Shown here: one piece after another, positions 1 to 9,799 of the stretch
Layout of the letters: every line of letters begins with the position of its first letter
Position numbering within the stretch: the first letter of the stretch is position 1
Source of the DNA: Diabrotica undecimpunctata
Lineage: Eukaryota; Arthropoda; Insecta; Coleoptera; Chrysomelidae
Length of the DNA stretch: 64,000 nucleotides
Reading direction: 5' to 3'
NCBI RefSeq assembly: GCF_040954645.1
Contig: NC_092808.1
Location: 116,910,049 to 116,974,048 of the forward strand
Program-made: the position numbers and the translations under genes
The notes under the pieces: model-generated
What the model was told of the DNA's origin: nothing
The model's input: only the letters and a program-made list of their open reading frames with translations
Database searches by the model: none

Positions 1-748
<748 letters not shown>

Positions 749-913
749 AAAAAAGAAGTACTTGTGACTCGTTTGGAACAAATATATAACTGTTTTGGAT
801 GGGTTGGAGTCAATAAAAGGGCTGTTGCTTAACTATTTTTTTAATCTCGAGCTGTCAATTGTGTTTACAATTATTATCAAGAGCTAAAAAAGACAAAATA
901 TCTTACAAGGTTA

Positions 914-951
914 AACTAGAAAGAAAAAACAATTGTTTTTTCTTTCTAGTT
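914..951. repeat. 38-bp perfect palindrome
   Basis: The two 19-nt halves are exact reverse complements around a centre between 932 and 933, with no spacer. The left arm is rich in purines (AGAAAGAAAAAAC) and the right arm is its complement. It sits directly upstream of the LINE tail. It may be a fold-back left at a repair junction or insertion site; no protein role is implied. Confidence 0.9.
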
Positions 952-1138
952 CTGGAGACAATCTGGAGACCTCGAGAAACAAAAAGAAGCGTGGGAAGAC
1001 CCAAAAAGAGATGGATAGACGATATAACAGCTGTAGCTGGAAAGCAGTGGAAGAGAATTGCAAAAGATAGAAAAGCGTGGAAGCAACTGGAGGAGGCCTA
1101 TGTCCAACAATCGGTAAATTAAGGCTGAAGAAGAAGAT
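952..1138 (+). pseudogene. RTE-like LINE 3' end (C-terminal tail of ORF2)
   Basis: The frame ending at 1122 reads 'WRPRETKRSVGRPKKRW', then 'WIDDI', then 'LEEAYVQQ', and stops just before an AAGAAGAAGA tail. This basic GRP-K-RW..DI segment is the conserved C-terminus of a LINE ORF2. The same tail family occurs on the minus strand at 26030-26375. It is probably the 3' end of the element whose RT lies at 1-632, with the middle lost and replaced by (TA)n and the palindrome. The A/G-rich tail runs straight into a TA repeat. Confidence 0.8.
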
Positions 1139-1175
1139 ATGTATATATATATACATATATTATATATATATATAT
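1139..1175. repeat. (TA)n tract, target of the gypsy insertion
   Basis: This is a short imperfect TA repeat between the LINE tail and the first base of the 5' LTR. A second TA tract follows the 3' LTR at 9674, so the LTR element appears to have inserted into one TA microsatellite. Four bases of ATAT flank both LTRs, consistent with a 4-bp target duplication but not unique in such a repeat. Confidence 0.85.
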
Positions 1176-2634
1176 TGATACGATTAGGGTTTATAGAAAA
1201 TAATTTATAATTTATATACTACATAATATTAGATATTTGGTTGTTTTAAATAAGTTATATACTAGAGAATTTTATAAAAATTATTTATGTGAGGGCATTT
1301 TAAGAAATTAGCATATAATAATTGTAAAAAGTTGTATTTTAGTAGTTATGATTTTGTAGATATTTTTAAGTGAGCCATGTGCTTAGGCAACCAACTATAC
1401 AGTGGATTGACAGATATTTATACTCTGAAGTGACGTTTAAGAATATTTACGAATATAAAGTGAGTTATAATAATATATTGTTTGAAATGTGTATTTTATT
1501 AAATTAGAGTGTTAGTTACTAATTTAATTATATATTCTGATCTGAAAAGCCTAAATGTAAACAAAATTATTAATAGAAAAGAATGGAATTCTCTGGATCT
1601 CCGGAGATGGCCATGTTTGCGAAATGGTTTGTTCCAGAAAATTCAGACAAGTATTTGATAGAACAAATTAGAACATGATATCTTACGAGATGGTTCTAGA
1701 AATCCAAAAACATATAAATACCCGTGATTTGGATTCAAGATGGCAGTTTTTGGAAGTTTTTAGTCTGAAGTCAAGCAGTCAGAAAGTTTTTAGTCAGGCC
1801 AGTTCATTATGAAAGTTAGTAGATACATTTAGTTAGTGAATAGTGAAGTAAATTGTTCATAATTTTCAAGAAGTCAGTCAGAAAAGTTTAGTAAGAAATA
1901 TGAAAGTTAGTTGGAGTCAGTGAATCAGGTACAAATAGTCAAATTGTTTAATATAGTGAGTTAAATGAAGATTAAAAATTATGCATATAATTAATGCACA
2001 TTTATAATTATACACAAATAATTATTGAAGATTATAAAAGTATATTGGAAGAAATTAAATTATATTGTGGTTGGAGATTAGTATAAATCAACTTATAATA
2101 ATTGGATATTGGTATATTGAAAAGAAGAATAAATATAAATGCTGTTTGCTGGTTTGGTTGGTGGTGTATAAATGCTGGTGAAGAAAACTATATCTTAAAT
2201 TGGTAGAAGCTGATAATTGGAAAAAAGTAATTTCACAAAAACAAGGATAACCGAAGTACGAAGACATTCAGTGGTGATTAGAATCTATATACTTAGTGGA
2301 AAACAGTTCATTTAGGCATTCAGTGAAAGAAAGGTACAAAATTTTGTTAATATAATTTAGTTAGTGTCATAACAATTTCAATTTTGAAGATAGTTTGTTT
2401 AAATTTTAGATTGTCTATAGAATTTAATTAGTTTTATAAGAATATCAGTTTAAAGATAGTTTATTTTAAATTTACATTGGCTAAGTTAGATATATATGTG
2501 TGTTTCATAATAGTTATAATAAAGATAATTTAAAAAAGTACTTACAAGCTAATTCTTTGAGAACCGCGATAAAAACCCTATATTATTAAAAATACTCATT
2601 GCTCATCATTCAAAACAAAAAATACATCATAACA
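1176..2634 (+). repeat. 5' LTR of gypsy element
   Basis: It starts TGATACGATT and ends CATAACA. It matches 8215-9673 over its full length with three observed mismatches. It would hold promoter, transcription start and polyadenylation signals. A TATAAA lies at 1713, and AATAAA signals at 2128 and 2518. A remnant of the same LTR is seen inverted at 60460-60882. Confidence 0.97.
1713..1718 (+). promoter_or_regulatory. Candidate TATA box in the 5' LTR
   Basis: TATAAA followed by an AGTC/CAGT-rich stretch where transcription could start about 25-35 bp downstream. The same sequence is present in the 3' LTR near 8752. The identification rests on motif alone; the transcription start is inferred. Confidence 0.45.
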
Positions 2635-2637
2635 ATT

Positions 2638-2655
2638 TGGCGCCCAACGTGGGGC
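2638..2655 (+). other. Primer binding site (tRNA-Lys type)
   Basis: TGGCGCCCAACGTGGGGC lies three bases after the end of the 5' LTR. It is complementary to the 3' end of the tRNA-Lys isoacceptor used as primer by spumaviruses and some gypsy elements (tRNA-Lys1,2). This marks the start of minus-strand DNA synthesis and confirms the LTR boundary. Confidence 0.92.
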
Positions 2656-2777
2656 TCTCTATTTAAAAGAATTAGTTTGGGAAGATAAGTGCTCTCATAT
2701 AATTAAATTAATTATCAGTAGAAAGGAAAAATTATAGATTTTATTTTTAATTATATTTGAACAAGTAAAGTCTCAAA

Positions 2778-4385
2778 ATGTCTCAAGGAAAGAAAGGTAC
2801 AAGAAGCAAAAAGAATGAAGAAGATGTGGAAGTAGAAACACAACCTATACAAGAGGAGAGTTTAGTTCAAGTTCCACAAGATACTGCAGAAATGAATCCA
2901 GAAAGAGAGGAAAATGTCAATATGGCTGCTTTGATGTCATTAATGATGCAGATGAAAAAGACAATGGAAGAGAATACGAAAAAAATGGAAGAGAATTCAA
3001 AAGAAATCAAAGAAGACATGAAAAAAATGGAACAGAAATTAGAAGAGAATTATAGAAAATTAGAAAAGAAAATAGAAGATAATAATAATAAAATTGTAAA
3101 ACAAATAGAAAAACAAATGGATAAAAAACTTGAAGCTGCAGAGAAAAAAGTAGCAAATGAAATAAAAATTATACGGAATGACTACAAGAAAAGGATAGAC
3201 AATGAGAGGACAGAAGTAAAGAGGATTATTCAAGATAATAAAATAGATATAGAACAGAAAATAGAGTTGGAGAAATGTAACTTAGAAGTAAAAATTAATG
3301 AAGACAGGAGAAACACAGAAGAAAAATTAGACGATATACAACAAAATATCCAAATTAATAGTAATCAAATAAGAAATGTGGAACAGAGAATAGATGATAT
3401 TTCACAAATGAGAGACATAGGGAGACCTTACTTAAATTTAACAAATGAGACTGGGATTAAATTCTCTGGTAATATAAAAAATTTGCATCCTAGAGTATAC
3501 ATAAATAGTTTAAAACATAAATTAAGATTTGTGAATAATATTAATGATATTAAAGATTATATTAGAATGACATTAAATGACAATGCAGCAACTTGGTTTG
3601 CTAGTATTGAAAATGATTTAGATAACTTTCAAACATTTGAAAATAAATTTTTAAATTATTATTGGGGTGAATTAGAGCAAGCAAAGTTTAGAGAAATTCT
3701 ATATTTTGGAAAGTATAATCAAAATTTAAAATCAAATATGGTAGATTATGCATTGAAATTGATAACAGTTGCAAAATATTTAGAACCACCACTTAGAGAG
3801 GATGAAACAGTCTTAAATGTATCTAGACATTTTGATGCTGATGTTGTGCAAACCGTAACTGTACAAAATATTCAAACAATAGATAGTTTTATTAATTTTA
3901 TTCAAAGAATACAAAGAGGCAATATGACAAGTAATAATAACAACAGAAAAAACAATAATAACTTTCAATATAATAAAAATGATATTCAACAATATAGACA
4001 ATCATATAACATTAATACTAGGTATGGTAATAATTTACAAAATTTTAATAATAATAACAGTAATCCAAATAGACAGAACTTTAATAATAATACTAGTTAT
4101 AATAGACAAAATTTTAATAATAATACTAATTATAATAGACAACATTTTAATGACAGTACTAATAATAATAGACAAGATTTTAATAATAGAAGAAATACAG
4201 AGCGACCTAACTATAACAGACAGGTAAATTGTGTTCGAAGGAATAGAAGCTGCGAAGACAGGGAACGAAGTAGTACAAGGCAGGAAAATGTGAGTAGAAG
4301 TAATAGTAGGGAAAGACATAGGACATCAGATCCAAGTGGTCAGATACAATCTGACAATTCTAATAATCAAAATTTTGTGCAGTAA
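2778..4385 (+). CDS. gag: Gag-like capsid protein of gypsy element
   Basis: A 535-residue protein from an ATG at 2778, the structural protein that packages the element RNA into cytoplasmic particles. Residues about 45-215 form a long charged, Lys/Glu-rich coiled coil. Residues about 220-385 ('ISLKH..', 'DNAATWFASIENDL', 'YWGELEQAKFREILYFG') resemble the retrotransposon Gag capsid domain. Residues 390-485 are Asn-rich with repeated RQNFNNN-type units. The C-terminus is Arg/Ser-rich and basic. No CCHC zinc knuckle is present, so RNA binding probably relies on the basic Asn/Arg tail. The last codons overlap the -1 frame of pol at a slippery heptamer. The second family copy (60109-60459) keeps the same C-terminus and stop. 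Confidence 0.93.
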   Translation: MSQGKKGTRSKKNEEDVEVETQPIQEESLVQVPQDTAEMNPEREENVNMAALMSLMMQMKKTMEENTKKMEENSKEIKEDMKKMEQKLEENYRKLEKKIEDNNNKIVKQIEKQMDKKLEAAEKKVANEIKIIRNDYKKRIDNERTEVKRIIQDNKIDIEQKIELEKCNLEVKINEDRRNTEEKLDDIQQNIQINSNQIRNVEQRIDDISQMRDIGRPYLNLTNETGIKFSGNIKNLHPRVYINSLKHKLRFVNNINDIKDYIRMTLNDNAATWFASIENDLDNFQTFENKFLNYYWGELEQAKFREILYFGKYNQNLKSNMVDYALKLITVAKYLEPPLREDETVLNVSRHFDADVVQTVTVQNIQTIDSFINFIQRIQRGNMTSNNNNRKNNNNFQYNKNDIQQYRQSYNINTRYGNNLQNFNNNNSNPNRQNFNNNTSYNRQNFNNNTNYNRQHFNDSTNNNRQDFNNRRNTERPNYNRQVNCVRRNRSCEDRERSSTRQENVSRSNSRERHRTSDPSGQIQSDNSNNQNFVQ

Positions 4386-6316
4386 ACTTTCTGAATTACA
4401 AGTTAGGCCATTGCTATTATGAAAAACCTTCTGAATTTATTTCTCTAGATGAAGATAAAATTATTGAATCTATTAATTTAATTTATATAAATGCTTTGGC
4501 CAAAAATAAAATGATTAAAATTATGATAGATACTGGTTCAGAAAGTACATTAGTCTCGGAGAATTTTATTTTTAATACATTAAAACTATCAGATATAATA
4601 AAGATTCCAAAAATTAAAATTATTGGTGCAAATAATAAGAAGTTGGGTGAAATTGATAAACTAGCCAATTTTAAAATTAATATTCTTAATAAAGAAATTA
4701 ATATGCAAGGATTTATTGTCAAGGATTTATGTGTTGATATATTAATGGAAAATGATGAATTGGAAAAGAAGAAAGTAAAGATAGATTTTGAAGAAAAAAT
4801 GGTAACTTTGGAAGGGCAAATAATTAAATTTATGCAGAAAGATGAGGTAGAAGAAGGAATAAGAGTTGATAGGATATTATTAAAAGAAAATAATGATGTT
4901 TATGAAGAAGAAATGTATTTTGATGATAGGGAAATGTCCCAAAAGAATGTAAAGAATAATTATTGTAGTGAATATTTAAGGAATGGAAATTTTAAGCAGA
5001 TGGATGCCTACGAGGCGGAGTGCGTAAAATTGGAAGCAAGGAATAATGAGTACATAATGAAGAATAATTTTATTTGTAAAGAAGAAGATATGATAAAAGT
5101 TTTAAATTGCCCTGAAGAATATAAATCAATAGTCATTTCCATATTGCAGCAACACAAGGGACTTGTCAATAAAGAAAATAGAATTGCACAAAATTATATC
5201 CATAGTATAAAAGTTAAAGAAGAAAAAGATTTTAAAACAAAATCATACCCAATACCATATAAATACAGAGAAGAAGTAAACAAAACAATTAATAATATGT
5301 TAGAAGATGGGATCATTGAGAAGGCAGACACACGTTTTATTAACCCCATAGTAGTAGTACGAAAAAGATCAGGTGAAATCAGGTTATGTTTGGATGCAAG
5401 GAATATTAACAAGATTACTGAAAAGCAATTTGAAGCACCAATGAGTATAGATGGAATATTAGGAAGAATTACAGGAATGTCATTTTTCACTAAAATTGAT
5501 TTACAGCATAGTTTCTGGTTAATACCTCTAGAAAGAAAAAGTAGACAGTATACAGGATTTCAGATAGATGGAGTAGTATATCAATTCAAAGTAGTACCAT
5601 TTGGACTTCAATCATCTTGCAGTGCTCTATGTAGATGTCTTCATGATATTTTGGATCAATATGAACATTTTGTAATTCACTACATTGATGATATATTAAT
5701 TTTTTCTAAAACGGCTGAAGATCATGAGAAACACCTAAAAATTATAATAAATAGATTAGACAAAGTTGGACTAAAAATAAATCAAGAAAAATGTACATTT
5801 TTTCAAAAAGAAGTCATATATCTAGGTTATAAACTTAACACTAAGGGAATCGAAATGGATCCAGAACGGACACAAGTCATTCAGGAATATAAAACACCAC
5901 ACAATTTAAGAACTTTAAGAGGATTCATTGGAATAATTAATTATTATAAAAGGATGATACCAGATCTAAGTATAAAAGAAATTCCATTACTTGAACTACT
6001 GAGAAAAGGTGTAAAATGGAGATGGGATCAGAGAAGAGAACTAGCATTCCAAGAAATTAAAAACATTTTTCTGTCAAACTTGAAAATATACTATCCTGAC
6101 TACACACAGCCATTCATATTAAGAACAGATGCATCAATAGAGAGATTATCAGGGGTATTATTACAAATACATGATGGGGTCGAATACCCAATACAATTCA
6201 TTTCAAGAATTACAAAGCCACATGAAAAGGTTTACTCAGTTTCAGAATTAGAACTAGCAAGTATAATACACTGTGTCACAAAATTAAGATTTTATTTGTT
6301 GGGCACCAAGCTTTAA
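4367..6316 (+). CDS. pol: Pol part 1: protease, reverse transcriptase, start of RNase H
   Basis: The frame is open from 4367 and has no ATG near its start, as expected for expression by frameshift from gag. The aspartic protease motif 'MIDTGSES' lies near 4523. Reverse transcriptase follows with 'NPIVVVRKRSGEIRLCLD', 'FFTKIDLQHSFW', 'FKVVPFGLQSSCSALCRCL' and the catalytic 'YIDDILIF' near 5680. RNase H begins with 'LRTDAS' near 6122 and has 'SELELA'. The frame then stops at 6314-6316. The next residues of the family continue in another frame from 6304, so about 25 nt, including the TD of the usual TDH(Q) motif, appear to be deleted. That would remove one RNase H carboxylate and cut pol in two. 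Confidence 0.93.
   Translation, partial: SKFCAVNFLNYKLGHCYYEKPSEFISLDEDKIIESINLIYINALAKNKMIKIMIDTGSESTLVSENFIFNTLKLSDIIKIPKIKIIGANNKKLGEIDKLANFKINILNKEINMQGFIVKDLCVDILMENDELEKKKVKIDFEEKMVTLEGQIIKFMQKDEVEEGIRVDRILLKENNDVYEEEMYFDDREMSQKNVKNNYCSEYLRNGNFKQMDAYEAECVKLEARNNEYIMKNNFICKEEDMIKVLNCPEEYKSIVISILQQHKGLVNKENRIAQNYIHSIKVKEEKDFKTKSYPIPYKYREEVNKTINNMLEDGIIEKADTRFINPIVVVRKRSGEIRLCLDARNINKITEKQFEAPMSIDGILGRITGMSFFTKIDLQHSFWLIPLERKSRQYTGFQIDGVVYQFKVVPFGLQSSCSALCRCLHDILDQYEHFVIHYIDDILIFSKTAEDHEKHLKIIINRLDKVGLKINQEKCTFFQKEVIYLGYKLNTKGIEMDPERTQVIQEYKTPHNLRTLRGFIGIINYYKRMIPDLSIKEIPLLELLRKGVKWRWDQRRELAFQEIKNIFLSNLKIYYPDYTQPFILRTDASIERLSGVLLQIHDGVEYPIQFISRITKPHEKVYSVSELELASIIHCVTKLRFYLLGTKL
4370..4376 (+). 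promoter_or_regulatory. -1 ribosomal frameshift heptamer A AAT TTT
   Basis: In the gag frame the codons read CAA AAT TTT GTG, so A AAT TTT is exactly in phase as X XXY YYZ. The pol frame (-1 relative to gag) opens at 4367 just after a stop and gag ends at 4385, so the heptamer sits inside the 19-nt overlap. A weak 5-bp stem (4385-4389 with 4400-4404) starts eight bases downstream. The second copy keeps the heptamer at 60118-60124 (minus). Use in translation is inferred. Confidence 0.75.
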
Positions 6317-7659
6317 CATCTATATTAAATAACAAATATGGAAACAGTAGAATACATCGGTGGAGTCTAATATTGAGTGAATACTCATTTGAAATCAAAT
6401 ACATTTCTGGAAAATCCAATATAGTGGCAGATGCTTTATCAAGGTTAGAAAATATACCACAAAAAGGGCAGCGAACAATAAAAATTGGATTAAATCAATT
6501 AGTAGAAAGTACTGGATTATATTCTAAAGAAGAAATTATAAGAGATCAGATCAATTTGAGTGAAAAACAAAAAGTCCTTAGGAAAGATGGGGTATATTAT
6601 AAAATAATAAATGGCATAGAAGTATATGTAATAACTAGAACTTTAGCAAAGAAAATATTGAAAAATTTACATAACAATTATATGCATATTGGTTCAAGAA
6701 AGCTATGGATGCTATTTAGGGACAATTATTTTGCAAAGAATGACATAAGTATAGCAAAAGAAATTACTACCCAATGCCCAATATGTCAACTAAACAAAGA
6801 AAAGAATTTCAAAAACCAGAACACATATAAATCTAATGTTGTATATGAAAAACTAAATACAGTTTCCATGGATTTTATTTCAAATTTAGTTCTCAGTCCA
6901 ACAGGAAAAAAGCATATACTAGTGATAGTTGATTTATATACAAAATTTATTAAACTATATCCCTGCTCTAGAACAAATGTTAAAACATTAAAATTATATA
7001 TTAATCAATTTTTCGAAGAAATAGGACCATTTAGAAATTGCATAATAGATAATGCTACATATTTTAACAACCAAAAATTTCGGACATTTTGTGAGAAAAA
7101 GGGAATCAACATTCATTTTACAAGTATCAGACATCCTCAGGCAAATCCTGCAGAAAGATATATTAAAGAAGTTATAAAATATTTAAGGATACTGTGTCAA
7201 AATCAACACGAAACTTGGCAGCAACATATACCACAAGTAGAATATTTTTTAAATAATACACATAATTTGAATACAGAGGAAGTACCAGAATATTTAATGT
7301 TTGGCCATATAGGCAACAGAAAGTGGATTAGTGAATATAATCAGGATATGTTAGAACAAGTAATGCAGAAAGTGAATAACCGAATTAGGAGGAAAGCTGA
7401 AAAATATATCAGAAGACAAAATCGAAATATAAAAAAACCAATCACATTTCAAAAAGGAGACCTAGTGTTAATTCGTTCACTTAGAAAAAGTAATGTTAAA
7501 GAAAACCGTTGTAAGAAATTACAACCAATGTTTGAAGGTCCATATACAATTGAAAATCAGAATGGACTAAATAGTTATGTGTTAATAGATGCAGAGAACA
7601 GACTAAGAGGCATATTTCATATCAACGACATTTTTCAATATCATGAAGAGATTGAATAA
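6304..7659 (+). CDS. pol: Pol part 2: end of RNase H and integrase
   Basis: This frame continues from 'HQALTSILNNKYGN' after the deletion in the previous part. It covers the end of RNase H ('GKSNIVADALSR') and a full gypsy integrase. The zinc-binding HHCC module is seen (NLHNNYMHIG.. then QCPICQLNK). The catalytic core has Asp in 'VSMDFIS', Asp in 'CIIDNATYF' and Glu in 'NPAERYIKE', the D,D-35-E triad. The C-terminal part carries a 'GDLVLIRS' and 'FEGPYTIENQNG' GPY/F-like module. No chromodomain is seen. Integrase looks intact but has no ribosome entry of its own, so it would need the upstream frame to be restored. Confidence 0.92.
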   Translation, partial: HQALTSILNNKYGNSRIHRWSLILSEYSFEIKYISGKSNIVADALSRLENIPQKGQRTIKIGLNQLVESTGLYSKEEIIRDQINLSEKQKVLRKDGVYYKIINGIEVYVITRTLAKKILKNLHNNYMHIGSRKLWMLFRDNYFAKNDISIAKEITTQCPICQLNKEKNFKNQNTYKSNVVYEKLNTVSMDFISNLVLSPTGKKHILVIVDLYTKFIKLYPCSRTNVKTLKLYINQFFEEIGPFRNCIIDNATYFNNQKFRTFCEKKGINIHFTSIRHPQANPAERYIKEVIKYLRILCQNQHETWQQHIPQVEYFLNNTHNLNTEEVPEYLMFGHIGNRKWISEYNQDMLEQVMQKVNNRIRRKAEKYIRRQNRNIKKPITFQKGDLVLIRSLRKSNVKENRCKKLQPMFEGPYTIENQNGLNSYVLIDAENRLRGIFHINDIFQYHEEIE

Positions 7660-8214
7660 TGATTTCTATACCTTTAACACAAATATAATAACACTAATAA
7701 CTTACTGATAGATCCATTTCATAGATAGATGGTAGATTTCTTTGTTGTGAATAAATTTGACATCATACTTGTTGAATTTTGTACATATGGAAATTGTTTG
7801 GTACCCTAAAAATCATAATTTGGGGTTAGATACTATAATTGATATAAAAATGTCTTTCTAATATAATAAAGTGAAAAAACTTACCAATTTATATTGATGA
7901 AGTTATTTTGAATGGAAATAATTCCTAGATTTTGTCTATAAATAAACAGAACACCATATCGATTATATTTTTAATTAAGGTTATATTTTATTCTCTGATA
8001 TCGCATCCATTGCTCCATTTAACATGACAGTTGACCATAGAATAGCCGAACTGTGCTCCGTTTGTTATCTGTTTTGACATAGACAGCGAACAGGGATGTA
8101 TTTAACACATTTTAAATAAAAAAAATTGATTTATTAAATTTAATAAGGGATGAGAAAATTAATATTTAAAAAAAAAAAAGTAAATTATTTATTTTAAATA
8201 TTATTTTGGGGTAT
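7660..8214 (+). other. Non-coding 3' region of gypsy element
   Basis: There is no open frame of note and no env. A run of A with one G lies at 8168-8180, and TTTTGGGG precedes the LTR by a few bases. A clear polypurine tract immediately before the 3' LTR is not evident. Confidence 0.6.
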
Positions 8215-9669
8215 TGATACGATTAGGGTTTATAGAAAATAATTTATAATTTATATACTACATAATATTAGATATTTGGTTGTTTTAAATAAGTTATATA
8301 CTAGAGAATTTTATAAAAATTATTTATGTGAGGGCATTTTAAGAAATTAGCATATAATAATTGTAAAAAGTTGTATTTTAGTAGTTATGATTTTGTAGAT
8401 ATTTTTTAGTGAGCCATGTGCTTAGGCAACCAACTATACAGTGGATTGACAGATATTTATACTCTGAAGTGACGTTTAAGAATATTTACGAATATAAAGT
8501 GGGTTATAATAATATATTGTTTGAAATGTGTATTTTATTAAATTAGAGTGTTAGTTACTAATTTAATTATATATTCTGATCTGAAAAGCCTAAATGTAAA
8601 CAAAATTATTAATAGAAAAGAATGGAATTCTCTGGATCTCCGGAGATGGCCATGTTTGCGAAATGGTTTGTTCCAGAAAATTCAGACAAGTATTTGATAG
8701 AACAAATTAGAACATGATATCTTACGAGATGGTTCTAGAAATCCAAAAACATATAAATACCCGTGATTTGGATTCAAGATGGCAGTTTTTGGAAGTTTTT
8801 AGTCTGAAGTCAAGCAGTCAGAAAGTTTTTAGTCAGGCCAGTTCATTATGAAAGTTAGTAGATACATTTAGTTAGTGAATAGTGAAGTAAATTGTTCATA
8901 ATTTTCAAGAAGTCAGTCAGAAAAGTTTAGTAAGAAATATGAAAGTTAGTTGGAGTCAGTGAATCAGGTACAAATAGTCAAATTGTTTAATATAGTGAGT
9001 TAAATGAAGATTAAAAATTATGCATATAATTAATGCACATTTATAATTATACACAAATAATTATTGAAGATTATAAAAGTATATTGGAAGAAATTAAATT
9101 ATATTGTGGTTGGAGATTAGTATAAATCAACTTATAATAATTGGATATTGGTATATTGAAAAGAAGAATAAATATAAATGCTGTTTGCTGGTTTGGTTGG
9201 TGGTGTATAAATGCTGGTGAAGAAAACTATATCTTAAATTGGTAGAAGCTGATAATTGGAAAAAAGTAATTTCACAAAAACAAGGATAACCGAAGTACGA
9301 AGACATTCAGTGCTGATTAGAATCTATATACTTAGTGGAAAACAGTTCATTTAGGCATTCAGTGAAAGAAAGGTACAAAATTTTGTTAATATAATTTAGT
9401 TAGTGTCATAACAATTTCAATTTTGAAGATAGTTTGTTTAAATTTTAGATTGTCTATAGAATTTAATTAGTTTTATAAGAATATCAGTTTAAAGATAGTT
9501 TATTTTAAATTTACATTGGCTAAGTTAGATATATATGTGTGTTTCATAATAGTTATAATAAAGATAATTTAAAAAAGTACTTACAAGCTAATTCTTTGAG
9601 AACCGCGATAAAAACCCTATATTATTAAAAATACTCATTGCTCATCATTCAAAACAAAAAATACATCAT

Positions 9670-9673
<4 letters not shown>
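8215..9673 (+). repeat. 3' LTR of gypsy element
   Basis: This is a direct repeat of 1176-2634, the same 1459-bp length, beginning TGATACG and ending CATAACA. Differences observed: A to T near 8407, A to G near 8502 and G to C near 9313. It is followed directly by ATAT of a TA microsatellite. Confidence 0.97.

Positions 9674-9749
<76 letters not shown>
9674..9749. repeat. (TA)n microsatellite
   Basis: A TA run directly abuts the 3' LTR and separates it from the PLE remnant. It is probably the other half of the microsatellite into which the LTR element inserted. Confidence 0.95.
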
Positions 9750-9751
<2 letters not shown>

Positions 9752-9799
9752 AATTAAAAGCTGTATTAGCAAGTTACCATTTAATGTCCCATTTTTAAA

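Larger units (their letters stand above)
1176..9673 (+). mobile_element. Full-length Ty3/gypsy LTR retrotransposon
   Basis: This 8.5-kb element has two 1459-bp LTRs, a primer binding site, gag, and pol in the order protease, reverse transcriptase, RNase H, integrase. That order is the gypsy order (copia has integrase first). The LTRs begin TG and end CA and are flanked by ATAT. Only three substitutions between LTRs were found by eye (near 1368, 1462 and 2273 of the 5' LTR), so insertion is recent. No env-like ORF is seen between pol and the 3' LTR. A small out-of-frame deletion near 6303 breaks pol, so this copy is probably not autonomous. The long LTR and Lys-type primer recall Osvaldo-like elements, but the clade is not established. 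A truncated relative lies at 58553-60882 on the minus strand. Confidence 0.96.

Noticed and set aside
3979..4227. Plus- and minus-strand frames overlapping the end of gag
   Set aside because: These are shadow frames of the Asn-rich repeat of gag, with low-complexity Ile runs.
5194..5490. 98-codon minus-strand frame
   Set aside because: Antisense shadow of the gypsy RT; the same shadow appears at 59013-59306 over the second copy.
7660..8214. Possible env gene after gypsy pol
   Set aside because: No frame of useful length, signal peptide or membrane segment is present.
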